Below are positions 31,971-40,900 of a stretch of DNA of 64,000 bases, one piece after another. Position 1 is the first letter of the stretch. Each line of letters starts with the position of its first letter. Made by a program: the position numbers and the translations under genes. The notes under the pieces are model-generated. The model was not told where the DNA came from and did no database searches. It saw nothing but the letters and a program-made list of their open reading frames with translations. Origin of the DNA: Hymenobacter sp. BT559. GTDB lineage: Bacteria; Bacteroidota; Bacteroidia; Cytophagales; Hymenobacteraceae. Location of the stretch: assembly GCF_017571525.1 (NCBI RefSeq), contig NZ_JAGETY010000010.1, positions 171,686 to 235,685 of the forward strand, in the 5' to 3' direction.

Positions 31971-32183
31971 CTAGCGACGGCGCTGCCGCAGCTGGCGCAG
32001 CCCGTAAGCTACGCTGCCAGCGAGCAGCAGAGAGGCGCCGCCATCGAGGGGGACGCTGGTGGGAGCTTGGGGCGACGGGCCGCCCGTGCTGGGTGTTTGG
32101 GCGAGTAGCGGCTGAGCCGCGCTAGCCCCAAGTAGCAGCCCAGCGGCCATGGCTAGCGAACGAACAAGGGTACTGGTAGACAT
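31971..32183 (-). CDS. Small secreted protein with PLDGG-hydrophobic-basic C-terminus
   Basis: A 70-residue protein with a signal peptide (about 1-28, ending LLA). A short Pro/Ser/Thr-rich linker leads to VPLDGGASLLLAGSVAYGLRQ and a basic tail of five Arg. This tripartite C-terminus resembles Bacteroidota sorting signals of the PIDGG type (called PID-CTERM to my recollection). Almost nothing remains once both signals are removed. The Met at 32183 gives the best signal peptide; an earlier Met at 32216 is less likely. Confidence 0.6.
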   Translation of the reverse strand: MSTSTLVRSLAMAAGLLLGASAAQPLLAQTPSTGGPSPQAPTSVPLDGGASLLLAGSVAYGLRQLRQRRR

Positions 32184-32218
32184 AAGCTTGGCGGGTAAAA
32201 GGAGAGAGAAAAACAAAG

Positions 32219-32269
32219 AAGCCAGCCCGGCGGAGGGTGGGGTTATCCCACCCTCCGCCGGGCTGGCTT
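32219..32269 (-). terminator. Perfect 23-bp hairpin terminator after pgi
   Basis: Arms 32219-32241 and 32247-32269 are perfectly complementary with a 5-base loop. On the minus strand a T-rich stretch follows. It lies 35 bp beyond the pgi stop. Confidence 0.85.
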
Positions 32270-32304
32270 TGTACGCTGGTGCTGAGCGTGTCGTTGCTCG
32301 GGGC

Positions 32305-34026
32305 CTAGCCCAGGTGGGCCAGCGCGGCTTTCAGGGCCGTAAGCACCGTTTGCAGAGCCTGCTCGGGCTGGGGCCCGAGGTGAATGTGCAGGGCACGGCG
32401 GCCGTTGTCGCGCAGGGCTTGCAGGTCGCCCTGGGCCTGGGCATTCTCAAAGGTGCCAAAGGTGTAGGTGCGGCCGGGCAGGGGCAGGTCCTGCGGGTGG
32501 TCGGCAGTGAACTGTACGAAGAGGCCATTGTTGGGGCCGCCCTTGTGGTACTGGCCGGTCGAGTGCAGGAAGCGCGGGCCGTAGCCCGAGGTGGTGGCAA
32601 TGCGCAGCTTATCCTGCACCAACTGGCGGAACTCGGCCAGGTCTTTGTTCAGCGCGTCGGTTTCGTGCAAGTAGGCTTGCAGGGTCATAAAATTGCCGGG
32701 CTGCGCCTGCTGGAAGAAAGCCTGCAATACACCGGCCGCATCTTGGCCAGTCACGTCGCCGTAGTAGCTGATGCCGTCCTGGCTGGCGGCGGGCTGGCCG
32801 GGGCTGGGCAGCTGGCCCTTCTCGGTTACTTCTTTCATCAGCTTGTCGGTGGCCGTTTTGGCGGCCTGCACGTTGGGCTGGTCGAAGGGGTTGATGCCGA
32901 GCACAATGCCGGCCACGGCCGTGCCGATTTCCCAGCGGTAAAACTCGCGGCCCAGGTCCATCGGCTCGCTCAGACGAATAATGATGACCGGGTGGCCGGC
33001 CTGCTCCAGCGCCGTCAGCTTGTCGAGGCTAGCCTGGTCCTTGAACTCGTCGTAGCCCACGTACACAAACACGCGGTCGGCGCCGTACTCGTCGGGGCGG
33101 CCCAGCGGCTCGCCGGCCACCGGCAAAATGCCCTTGCCTTCCTTGCCCGTGCTTTCGGCCAGCAGCTGCTCCAGCCATAGGCCCAGGCTGCCAAGGTTTT
33201 CGGGGGTGATGAGCGTGAGCTTATCGCGGCCCTGCTTGGCCAATACACCCATGGCGGCGCCCAGCTTCAGGCCAGGGTTGTCGGCCACGGGCCCCTGCGA
33301 GCCGCAGGCATGCATCATCTCTACGGCGCCGTGCAGCAGGGCGCCGATGTTGATGCCGTAGAGGGCGGCCGGCACCAGCCCGAAGTAGGTGAGGGCCGAA
33401 AAGCGCCCGCCCACCTCGGCAAAATTGAGGAAGATTTTGCGGTAGCCCTCCTGGGTGGCCTGAGTGACAAATTTAGAGCCGGGGTCGGTGATGGCCACGA
33501 AGTTTTCGCCGGCCTTGTCGCTCTTGATGGCCTTCATTTTATCGTAGAAATAATCGCCGAAGGCTAGCGGCTCGGCTGTGGTGCCCGACTTGCTGGCCAC
33601 GATAAACAACGTATGGCGAAGTGGGAGCTCGGCTTCCAGCTCGGCCACGGTGCCGGGGTCGGTGGTGTCAAGAATGGAGAGCGGCAAGTCGCCCTGCCCT
33701 TGGCGAAACGAGCGCTGAAACACAATCGGGGCCATGGTGCTGCCGCCCATGCCCATTACTACTACGTGCTGAAAGCCAGCGGCTTTTACTTCCTGTACAA
33801 AGTGCTTGATGTCGGCCACGGCCTTGCTTAGCACCTCGGGGCTATCGAGCCAGCCCATAAAGCTGCGGATGCTTTGCTGGGCCTCGGCGTTCTGGGTCCA
33901 GAGAGTGGCATCTTTGTGCCAGAAGCGATTGGTAAAATCCTGACTGTTCAGGGAGTTGATTTCGGCCTCGACGGCGGGCTGGTACTGGCCCAGGTGGTAG
34001 GTAGCGGCAAACGAAGCGTCTGACAT
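32305..34026 (-). CDS. pgi: Glucose-6-phosphate isomerase
   Basis: A 573-residue SIS-domain enzyme interconverting glucose 6-phosphate and fructose 6-phosphate. The first SIS domain carries VVVMGMGGSTMAP and FIVASKSGTTAEP for phosphate binding, and the region GGRFSALTYFGLVPAAL is typical of isomerases. It resembles the longer PGI form also found fused to transaldolase in some bacteria, rather than the E. coli type. The gene stands alone with its own terminator. Confidence 0.88.
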   Translation of the reverse strand: MSDASFAATYHLGQYQPAVEAEINSLNSQDFTNRFWHKDATLWTQNAEAQQSIRSFMGWLDSPEVLSKAVADIKHFVQEVKAAGFQHVVVMGMGGSTMAPIVFQRSFRQGQGDLPLSILDTTDPGTVAELEAELPLRHTLFIVASKSGTTAEPLAFGDYFYDKMKAIKSDKAGENFVAITDPGSKFVTQATQEGYRKIFLNFAEVGGRFSALTYFGLVPAALYGINIGALLHGAVEMMHACGSQGPVADNPGLKLGAAMGVLAKQGRDKLTLITPENLGSLGLWLEQLLAESTGKEGKGILPVAGEPLGRPDEYGADRVFVYVGYDEFKDQASLDKLTALEQAGHPVIIIRLSEPMDLGREFYRWEIGTAVAGIVLGINPFDQPNVQAAKTATDKLMKEVTEKGQLPSPGQPAASQDGISYYGDVTGQDAAGVLQAFFQQAQPGNFMTLQAYLHETDALNKDLAEFRQLVQDKLRIATTSGYGPRFLHSTGQYHKGGPNNGLFVQFTADHPQDLPLPGRTYTFGTFENAQAQGDLQALRDNGRRALHIHLGPQPEQALQTVLTALKAALAHLG

Positions 34027-34063
34027 GGGGTGTTTGGTAATTGTGAGTGATTAATGCTTACTT

Positions 34064-34144
34064 ATTACTGGTTGATTTTCAGTGGTGCTCATCAGCCTTG
34101 AGGGCTAGGGGCTAATAATTAACAACTGACAATCAACCAGTAAT
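34064..34144. repeat. AT-rich intergenic repeat with 13-bp inverted ends
   Basis: ATTACTGGTTGAT (34064-34076) and its complement (34132-34144) flank 55 bases of AT-richer sequence containing TAATAATTAACAACTGACAA. Similar AGTGAGCAGTTAAC-like strings occur at 24849 and 57414. The element lies between pgi and the second type IX cargo gene, and may also terminate the latter's upstream neighbours. Confidence 0.5.
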
Positions 34145-34147
34145 CAT

Positions 34148-36145
34148 TTATTTCAAAATCGTGACTGTGCCGGTCTGGCTGAAATCCTGGCCAGCCTCGT
34201 CGCGCAGGGTGAAGCGCCACACGTAGGCGGCATTTACGGGGGCGTGCCCCCGGATGGTGCCGTCCCAGGTTTGGCTGCGGTCGGTGGCCCGAAAAACTTC
34301 CTGGCCATTGCGGTCCACTACTACGAAGGTAAAGCCGCTCAGGTAGCGGCCTTTCAGCTCCAGCACGTCGTTGAGGCCATCGCCGTTGGGCGTGAAGGCA
34401 TTGGGCACTATCAGGCGCGGCTGCCGCGCCAGGCTAGCCACATTAGAGTAGCTGACCGTGGCGCCGGGCAGCCCGGCGCCACTCGCCTCGATGCGGTAGC
34501 GCAGCACCTGGCGGTCGGCGGGCGGGTTGGCGTCGAGGTAGCTCAGGCCCGAAATGGCGGCCGAGGTGGCCAGCACCGTGCCATTGGGTGCCAGCGTGAG
34601 CACGCGGTAGCTCACGCCCGCCGCGCCGCTAGGCCCCTGAAAAGCCGACCAGCTTAGGCGGGCCGTGAGCCCCTCGGGGTCGGCGGCAGTCACCGTGAGC
34701 AGCACCGGGCAGGTGGCCGGGCTGGCGGCCGAGGTATTGCCGCACACGTCTTGCAGACGCACGGTGTAGCAGGGCGGTGCGGCCAGCAGCGCGGCTAGGG
34801 TGGCCGGGTCGCGCAGGGTATCGGTGGCTGTGGGCACCGCCGCAAAGTCGAGGGCGCCCGGCCCGCCCTGGCGGCTATACAGCAGCTGCCCACCCGCCGG
34901 CAGGGCGGCCCCGCTGCCCTGACTGGCCGTGAGGGTGAGGCGATTTTGCAGGTCGAAGCTGGCGTTGAGCAGCGGCGGGGGCGGGGGCAGGGCCGATACC
35001 GTTTGCACCACCGCCTCGCTGGAAAGCGCCGTGCTGCCGCCTACGGTGGTGGCTTGCAGGCGGTAGGTGTAGGGGGCGCCGCAGGTCACGGCCGCATCGA
35101 CGTAGCGGCTGGTGCCGGCTGGCAGCGTGGCTAGGGGGATGCCGTTGCGCAGCAATACGTAGCTCGCTACCGGGCCAAAGGCCAGCCAGCTCACGGTATT
35201 CACGTTATTGGCCGAAACGCCGGTGAGGTTGATGGCCGGCACGGGCTCCGAAAACGTGGAGTCGAGGCCGCAAGGGTCATAATTAGCCAGCCGATACAAG
35301 CCTTGGGGCCCGCTTAGCGAGTTAGTGGTAGGAGCACTAAAAGCGACAACCGACCGAAACCGCGTTGGTGTGGCTGGGTCGGCTACTTGCAGGTTATTAA
35401 TCAGTTCAATGTTTGTGTTGCTGAAGCGCAGGCCGCTGAACGTAAAATCGATGGGGCCAGTAAGTTGTCCTTGTACGGTGAGCGTAGGAATACGAGGCTG
35501 TTGCACCACCAGCGTGGGCACTACGGCCGAGGTTTGGCCGCTGCATAAGGGATTCGTAGTGTAGCGGCCAGTGACCGTAATGGTGCTGCCGGCCGCCGCC
35601 GGCAGGCTGACCGTGCCCGGCTTGAGGGGTCCAATCGGCGAACCATTATCGACCTGGGCGAAGTAGCTATCATAGCCGCTGGTCGTAATGGTTAGGCTAG
35701 CTGAATTGCGGGCGCAGGCTTGCACCGTGATTTTGGGCGCTGGCGTGTCATACACCTGAAAATTGCGCACGTACACTGTGCCCGTACCGCCCGCCACGCT
35801 CGGGTTGGCCAGCTCAGAGATGGTGACTGGGCCGGCCGCACTAGGCGTAAACGTATTGTTGGCCAGCTTGCCCGGCGTAAAATCGCAGTTGCTAGGGGTG
35901 GTATTGGTACCAGCCAGGGCGTTGTAATACAACAGGCTAAGTGCCACCGAGCGGCCGCAGCCCAGCTCGAAGCGCACCGCCCGGCCCACGCAAAAAGCCT
36001 GCACCTCCTGGCCGGTGGCCACATCGATAGCTACGAAGGGCGTAGCGCAGGGCGGGGTATTGAGGGTGCACTGCGCCGCCGCGCGCCCGGCTAGCCCCAG
36101 CGCCAGCAGCCAGGCCAGCAGTGCCGCAAGAAAAAACGGTTTCAT
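34148..36145 (-). CDS. Secreted protein with type IX secretion type B sorting domain (smaller)
   Basis: A 665-residue protein with a signal peptide (about 1-24, ending AAAQ). Its beta-rich fibronectin-like domains have paired Cys, and the C-terminal domain has PNAFTPNGDGLNDVLELKG, VVVDRNGQEVF, a WDG segment, AAYVWRF and TGTVTILK. This matches the gliding-motility-associated type IX signal. It has the same design as the 964-residue protein at 14771-17665 but a different N-terminal part. The Met at 36145 starts the signal peptide, and only 19 bp separate it from the HutH-like stop codon, so the two genes may be cotranscribed. Confidence 0.88.
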   Translation of the reverse strand: MKPFFLAALLAWLLALGLAGRAAAQCTLNTPPCATPFVAIDVATGQEVQAFCVGRAVRFELGCGRSVALSLLYYNALAGTNTTPSNCDFTPGKLANNTFTPSAAGPVTISELANPSVAGGTGTVYVRNFQVYDTPAPKITVQACARNSASLTITTSGYDSYFAQVDNGSPIGPLKPGTVSLPAAAGSTITVTGRYTTNPLCSGQTSAVVPTLVVQQPRIPTLTVQGQLTGPIDFTFSGLRFSNTNIELINNLQVADPATPTRFRSVVAFSAPTTNSLSGPQGLYRLANYDPCGLDSTFSEPVPAINLTGVSANNVNTVSWLAFGPVASYVLLRNGIPLATLPAGTSRYVDAAVTCGAPYTYRLQATTVGGSTALSSEAVVQTVSALPPPPPLLNASFDLQNRLTLTASQGSGAALPAGGQLLYSRQGGPGALDFAAVPTATDTLRDPATLAALLAAPPCYTVRLQDVCGNTSAASPATCPVLLTVTAADPEGLTARLSWSAFQGPSGAAGVSYRVLTLAPNGTVLATSAAISGLSYLDANPPADRQVLRYRIEASGAGLPGATVSYSNVASLARQPRLIVPNAFTPNGDGLNDVLELKGRYLSGFTFVVVDRNGQEVFRATDRSQTWDGTIRGHAPVNAAYVWRFTLRDEAGQDFSQTGTVTILK

Positions 36146-36164
36146 ACCCACGGCAACGCTCAGA

Positions 36165-37661
36165 TTAGGCCCAATCGTACTCGCGCACGAAGCGGGCGGC
36201 CCGGTGCAGGTCGGGGGCCAGCACACGGTCGTGCGGCACGAAGGTAACTACCTCGCGGAAGGCGGCCACCACGGCCTCCAGGGCGGGGCTGCTGCGGGCG
36301 GGCCGCCGAAAATCGAGGGCCTGCGCCGCGGCCAGCAATTCGATGCCCAGAATCTGCTCCACGTTTTCGACCACGCGGCGGGCCTCGGCGGCCGCGGTGG
36401 CGCCGGTGCTGAGCGGGCCAAAGTCGCCGGTGCCGCTTTCTGTTATCGACGACGGTGAGCAGAGCTGCTTGTTCTGGCTCACCAGGCTAGCCGCCGAGTG
36501 CGGAAGCGAAAGAAGGCCAAAATTGAGCGCTTGGTCGGCGGCCAGGTACCGCGGTAGCTGGCGCTGCCCGGCCACCAGGTGCGCCGTGCGCCGCTCCGAG
36601 AGGCTGCCCAGCCCGCTGATTGCCATGGCCAGGTGGTCGAGCACCAGGGGCAGGGGCTGGCCGGGCAGGCTGGCCCCGTGCAGCAGTAGGTTTTCTTCGG
36701 GAAAGATGAGCGCCTGGCCCGTCACGGCATTGCATTCGTTTTCTACTACCTGGCTCACGTAGGCCAGCGCATCGCGGCTAGCCCCGTGCACCTGCGGCAC
36801 GCACCGAAAAGCCTGCGGGTCAAGCTCGGCCGGCACCGCCTGCGCCCAGGCCTGGGCCGGTAGCTGCGAGCCCTCCAGCACCTCGCGCAGCCGGCGCGCC
36901 ACTGTGACGGGGCCGGCGTGCATGCGCACCCGGTGCAAGGCTTCGTGCAGGGGCTCGGCCGACGCACCAAACACGTCGCTAGAGAGCGCCGCGATAACAT
37001 CGGCGGCCCGCAGCAGGCGGGTGGCCCGCTCTAGCGCCTCGGTGGTGTAAGCCAGCATAAACTGGTTGCCTCCTAGTAGCGCGAGGCCTTCCTGGGCTTG
37101 CAGCGGCAGCGGCTCCCAGCTAAAGAGGCCTAGCACATCGGCCGCGGCCAAGCGGTAGCCCTGGTAGTTGACTTCGCCCAGGCCCAGCAGCGGCAGGCAC
37201 AGGTGGGCCAGTGGGGCTTGGTCGCCGTAAGCTCCGAGCGAGCCCTGCTCGTACACCACCGGCCATACGTCGCGATTAAAGAAGTCGAGCAGGCGGCGTA
37301 CCGTGGGCAGGGCCACGCCGTTGCGGCCCTGGCTGAGGCTGTGAGCTTTAAGCAGCAGCATGCGGCGCACCAGCGTGGTGGGCACTTCGGGGCAGGTGCC
37401 CGCCGCGTGCGACATCAGCAAATTGGCCTGCCACTGGGCCTGCTCGGCGGGCGGCAGGCCGGCATCGGGCAGGCGGGCAAAAAAGTCATGGTTGCTAACC
37501 GCGTCGGGGCTGGAGGCCGGTTCGAGGCGCTGGCGCAAAAAGGTGTGGCCGGTGCTGATGCGCTGCTCGGCCTCGGGGCTGAGGCGCACGGTGTCTTTGG
37601 TGTGGAGAAGGTCGGCCAGGCTAGCCAGCGTGAGCGGCTGCGTGGGATAGAGGTAGGGCAT
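36165..37661 (-). CDS. Histidine-ammonia-lyase homolog lacking the MIO Ser
   Basis: A 498-residue protein of the aromatic-amino-acid-lyase fold, seen in NLLMSHAAG, GSLGAYGDQAPLAHL, EGLALLGGNQF, FRCVPQVHGA and the C-terminal VVENVEQILGIELLAA. Canonical enzymes form the MIO cofactor from Ala-Ser-Gly; here residues 144-146 are Ala-Tyr-Gly (codon TAC at 37227-37229). The YGxNTGFG loop supplying the catalytic Tyr is absent, the NGTQ segment reads GGNQ, and YSxR reads QAFR. Normal ammonia-lyase activity is therefore unlikely (inference). The frame is intact and the length normal, which argues against a recent pseudogene. No hutU, hutI or hutG lies nearby. Confidence 0.85.
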   Translation of the reverse strand: MPYLYPTQPLTLASLADLLHTKDTVRLSPEAEQRISTGHTFLRQRLEPASSPDAVSNHDFFARLPDAGLPPAEQAQWQANLLMSHAAGTCPEVPTTLVRRMLLLKAHSLSQGRNGVALPTVRRLLDFFNRDVWPVVYEQGSLGAYGDQAPLAHLCLPLLGLGEVNYQGYRLAAADVLGLFSWEPLPLQAQEGLALLGGNQFMLAYTTEALERATRLLRAADVIAALSSDVFGASAEPLHEALHRVRMHAGPVTVARRLREVLEGSQLPAQAWAQAVPAELDPQAFRCVPQVHGASRDALAYVSQVVENECNAVTGQALIFPEENLLLHGASLPGQPLPLVLDHLAMAISGLGSLSERRTAHLVAGQRQLPRYLAADQALNFGLLSLPHSAASLVSQNKQLCSPSSITESGTGDFGPLSTGATAAAEARRVVENVEQILGIELLAAAQALDFRRPARSSPALEAVVAAFREVVTFVPHDRVLAPDLHRAARFVREYDWA

Positions 37662-37713
37662 GGCCGCGAAATAACAACGCAGGGCCGCAAAGGTCAGCCC
37701 GAAGTCACGCCGG

Positions 37714-37752
37714 CCAGGGTGCCCCGGCCGGTTGTGGCCCGGGGCACCCTGG
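37714..37752. terminator. GC-rich hairpin between hisS and the HutH-like gene
   Basis: A 12-bp perfect stem (37714-37725 and 37741-37752) has an inner GGCC/GGCC pairing. No T run follows, so it may attenuate rather than fully terminate. Confidence 0.5.
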
Positions 37753-37758
37753 GTTACC

Positions 37759-39204
37759 TCACGCCGTCAGGCCAGCCACTACCTCGCTCAGCGCCAGCGT
37801 CTTTTCCTCGCCGGTTTTCATGATTTTAATCTTGGCCACGCCGGCTGCCAGCTCCTCGGGGCCCAGCACCAGCACCAGCGGAATGCCTTTGGCATCGGCG
37901 TACTTAAACTGCTTTTGCAGCTTGCCCGCATCCGGATAGAGTTCGGCCGGGATGCCAGCGGCGCGCAGCTCGGCCAGCAGCGGCAGGGCCGCGCGGCCCG
38001 CTTCGGCCGAAAAGTGCGTGAGCAGTACCCTAGTGGGCGTTTCGCCGGTTTCGGTGAAGAGGTTCAGGGTTTCGAGGCAGTCGTAGAGGCGGTCGACGCC
38101 AAACGAGAAGCCCACGCCGCTCACGCCCGGCAGGCCGAAGCTGCCGGTGAGGTTATCGTAGCGGCCGCCGCCGCTCACGCTGCCCATGGCCACGTTGTTG
38201 ATTTTTACCTCGAAGATGCAGCCCGTGTAGTAGCTCAGGCCGCGGGCCAGGGTGGGGTCAAACTCCAGGCGGTCGAACTGCTTAAAGCCGCTAGCCACTA
38301 GTAAGTCGCGTACCTCGGCCAGCTCATTGAGGCCGCGGTAGTAAGCCGATTCTTCGTCGTCGGTGGTGGCAGTAGGGCGTAGCCCGTCGGGCTCCACGCC
38401 GGCCGTTACGAAGCCAGCCAGCAGGCGCTCCAGCTTCTCAGCATAGTCGCCTTCCACCCCTAGCAGTGCGAAAAGGGTGTCGATGGTCGGCGCCGAAAAG
38501 CCTTTTTCGAGCAGTTCCCGCGTCACGCCGTCGCGCCCGATTTTGTCGAGCTTGTCGATAGCCACAAACAGGTCGGCTTCCTTGCCTTCGCCCCCTAGCG
38601 CCTGGTAAATGTTGCGCAGCACCCCGCGGTGGTTGATTTTGATGGTAAAATCATCAAGGCCCAGGCCGTTGAGCACCTGCGCCATCATCAGCACAATTTC
38701 GGCTTCGCAGAGCAGCGAGTTGGTGCCTACTACGTCGGCATCGCACTGATAAAACTCGCGGTAGCGGCCGCGCTGGGGCTTATCGGCGCGCCACACGGGC
38801 TGCATCTGGTAGCGCTTGAAGGGGAAGGTGAGCGTGCCGCGGTTCATGGCCACGTAGCGGGCGAAGGGCACGGTGAGGTCGTAGCGCAGGCCCTTTTCGG
38901 CTATTTTGGGCAGCACGGCTTTATGGCCGGCGTCGAGGTCGTCGGCAGTGACCAGGGGCGTGATTTCACCCCGGCGCTCCTTCACCAGGAAGTTGCCGGA
39001 GTTCAAGACTTTAAATAGCAGCTGGTCGCCTTCGTCGCCGTACTTGCCGGTGAGTACCGATAGGTTTTCGAGCGTCGGGGTTTCGAGCGGGGCGTAGCCA
39101 AACGTTTCGAACGTGCGCCGGATGACGTTGAAAATATGCTGGCGACGGGCCACCTGGGCCGGGCCAAAATCGCGGGTGCCTTGCGGAATGCTGGGTTTTT
39201 CCAT
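37759..39204 (-). CDS. hisS: Histidine--tRNA ligase
   Basis: A 481-residue class II aminoacyl-tRNA synthetase. Motif 1 lies in the N-terminal IPQGTRDFGP region, motif 2 is RYREFYQCDADVVG, and the family-specific LARGLSYYTGCIFEV and the motif 3 region GFSFGVDRLYD follow. A C-terminal anticodon-binding domain closes the protein. It charges tRNA-His. The ATG at 39204 is preceded by a TACCTTTG box only eight bases upstream, so the mRNA is probably almost leaderless. Confidence 0.95.
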   Translation of the reverse strand: MEKPSIPQGTRDFGPAQVARRQHIFNVIRRTFETFGYAPLETPTLENLSVLTGKYGDEGDQLLFKVLNSGNFLVKERRGEITPLVTADDLDAGHKAVLPKIAEKGLRYDLTVPFARYVAMNRGTLTFPFKRYQMQPVWRADKPQRGRYREFYQCDADVVGTNSLLCEAEIVLMMAQVLNGLGLDDFTIKINHRGVLRNIYQALGGEGKEADLFVAIDKLDKIGRDGVTRELLEKGFSAPTIDTLFALLGVEGDYAEKLERLLAGFVTAGVEPDGLRPTATTDDEESAYYRGLNELAEVRDLLVASGFKQFDRLEFDPTLARGLSYYTGCIFEVKINNVAMGSVSGGGRYDNLTGSFGLPGVSGVGFSFGVDRLYDCLETLNLFTETGETPTRVLLTHFSAEAGRAALPLLAELRAAGIPAELYPDAGKLQKQFKYADAKGIPLVLVLGPEELAAGVAKIKIMKTGEEKTLALSEVVAGLTA

Positions 39205-39212
39205 TACAAGGG

Positions 39213-39220
39213 CAAAGGTA
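39213..39220 (-). promoter_or_regulatory. Bacteroidota -7 box (TACCTTTG) directly before hisS
   Basis: An exact TAnnTTTG match on the minus strand, eight bases before the hisS ATG. Confidence 0.6.
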
Positions 39221-39354
39221 CCGGCTACGCTCCATCAGTAGAAAGACGGAAAATCGGGCCATGTCGCAATTTTACAAGCAGGGCCTTTTTAGCGGGCGTA
39301 CCTTGGTGCTATAGTTTCACTGGCTAACTGCGGCGGTCCTTGTCGCGCTGGATT

Positions 39355-40176
39355 ATGCATTTCGAGGTGGTATCACCTTCCCCAGCCCTAGCGGACTATG
39401 TCGCGTATTATGGGCTGTGGGAAGACGAGGAGGATGATGCGCAGCTAGGCGCCTCCGTGCTGCCGGGGGTGGTAAACGGTATTCAGGTGCGGTATGCCGA
39501 CCCCTATAAAACGGTGAGCCTAGCCCAGGCCGGCAGCGTGCAGGTAACGGCCGCGGCCGAGGTAGTGTGCATGGTGAGCTGGCAGCAGCTGTATATGCGC
39601 CAAACAAGCCGAGCGGGTATGCTAGGCGTGTATTTTCGGCCTGCCGGGTGCTTTCACTTATTCGGCGCGCCAATGTCGGACACGGCTGGTATCATACTCG
39701 AAGCCGAGGGGCTAGCCGGCCAGTTTGCCCGCGAGCTGAGCCAGCGCCTCAGCCAGGCCGAAACCAACAGCCAGAAGCTGGCCGCGGCCGACGAGCTGCT
39801 GTTGCGCCAGCTGCACTGCCAGCAGCCCGTGCCCAATGCCATCGACGTAGCAGCCGAGCGCATCCTGGACCAGCACGGCCAGGTTAATATCGAAGACTTG
39901 GCCCACGATGCCGGCCTGAGCCGGCGACAGCTCGAACGCCGGTTTTTGGCCGAGGTAGGTGCGCCGCCCAAGCACTACGCCCGCATCGCCCGCTTCAACC
40001 ACGTGCTGCAGCTGCTGGTAGAAAACCCGGCGCCCAACTGGCAGGATATTGCCTACCGCTGCGGCTACTACGACCAGGCCCATTTCATCCGGGACTTTCG
40101 GTTTTTCACGGGTAAGTCGCCTAGCCAGTATTCGCTAGTAGATAGCGACTTTTCGCACTTCTTTTGGGCCCGTTGA
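39355..40176 (+). CDS. AraC-family transcriptional regulator
   Basis: A 273-residue protein. The N-terminal domain (1-150) has YVAYYGLWED and GVYFRPAGCFHLFGAPMSD, of the DUF6597 or AraC-associated sensory type. The C-terminal HTH_18 domain (about 165-260) has INIEDLAHDAGLSRRQLERRF-like first and YRCGYYDQAHFIRDFRFFTGKSPSQY second helix-turn-helix elements, although the visible start of that motif is VNIED. The ligand and regulon are unknown. The ATG at 39355 is preferred to a TTG at 39340. Confidence 0.88.
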   Translation: MHFEVVSPSPALADYVAYYGLWEDEEDDAQLGASVLPGVVNGIQVRYADPYKTVSLAQAGSVQVTAAAEVVCMVSWQQLYMRQTSRAGMLGVYFRPAGCFHLFGAPMSDTAGIILEAEGLAGQFARELSQRLSQAETNSQKLAAADELLLRQLHCQQPVPNAIDVAAERILDQHGQVNIEDLAHDAGLSRRQLERRFLAEVGAPPKHYARIARFNHVLQLLVENPAPNWQDIAYRCGYYDQAHFIRDFRFFTGKSPSQYSLVDSDFSHFFWAR

Positions 40177-40315
40177 GCCGGGGCGTCGCATTTATCCTAT
40201 CGCTCGGCTACTGCGGCCAATATCTTGGCCTCATTCCGTTTCCGGCGCGGCGCGCTACCTGGGCAGTCCGCTAGTCGGGAGTAGTCCCTTCCACCCACTC
40301 TTTCTTCTTAAAGCT

Positions 40316-40720
40316 ATGAAAACAAACTTGCTTGCCCGGCTAGTCTTAGCCGGCGCCATCAGCTGCGCGGCCAAAGCCGCCGCCCAGCAGCCCCTGCCCG
40401 CCGCGGCCAGCGGCGGCTACTGGAACCTCGAAACCAACCTGACCACCCGCAACTACACCCTGGTGCGCTTCTACAACGCCCAAGACCAGCTCGTGTACGA
40501 AGAGCGTCTCGATAACCTGTGCCTCGACCTGAGTAACTCCCGGCCTATTTGCCGCCGCCTCAAGCAGCAGCTCGACCTGGCCCTGCAGCAGGTGCTAGCC
40601 CACCCCGGCCCCGCCACACCGCCCCCCACCATGCTGGCCCAGCAGCTCAGCACCAGCCGGCGCCTGCAGCGCGTGTACCGCACCCCCGACCCGCAGCGCA
40701 CCCTGGCCGCGGTCCGCTAG
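40316..40720 (+). CDS. Small secreted protein of unknown function
   Basis: A 134-residue protein with a signal peptide (about 1-23, ending AAA). The conserved-looking core is YWNLETNLTTRNYTLVRFYN then QLVYEERLDNLCLDLS, and the tail is Gln/Arg-rich. I recall similar short secreted proteins in Hymenobacter, without a known role. It lies upstream of the TraB/GumN-like gene at 40901, separated by 180 bp that contain no clear motif. Confidence 0.7.
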   Translation: MKTNLLARLVLAGAISCAAKAAAQQPLPAAASGGYWNLETNLTTRNYTLVRFYNAQDQLVYEERLDNLCLDLSNSRPICRRLKQQLDLALQQVLAHPGPATPPPTMLAQQLSTSRRLQRVYRTPDPQRTLAAVR

Positions 40721-40900
40721 GCCCCGGGCATGCTGCCCGCCATCGGCTGCTTCGGCAGCCCTCCTACTTATCTTTCCGGATGGTGCTTTTGGGCACGTAA
40801 GACGCTCCTGCCCAGTGAGGAGTGCCCTAGCCGGGCCATGCCCGTGCCCAGACCCCGCCGGCCACCTTGCCACTGCTTACACCCTTCTTTTCTCTTCGTT

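Noticed and set aside
32149..33180. A 343-codon plus-strand frame antisense to pgi
   Set aside because: It lies opposite a clear isomerase gene, its product is a low-complexity Ala/Gly/Val/Gln-rich shadow, and GC-rich codon structure produces such frames routinely.
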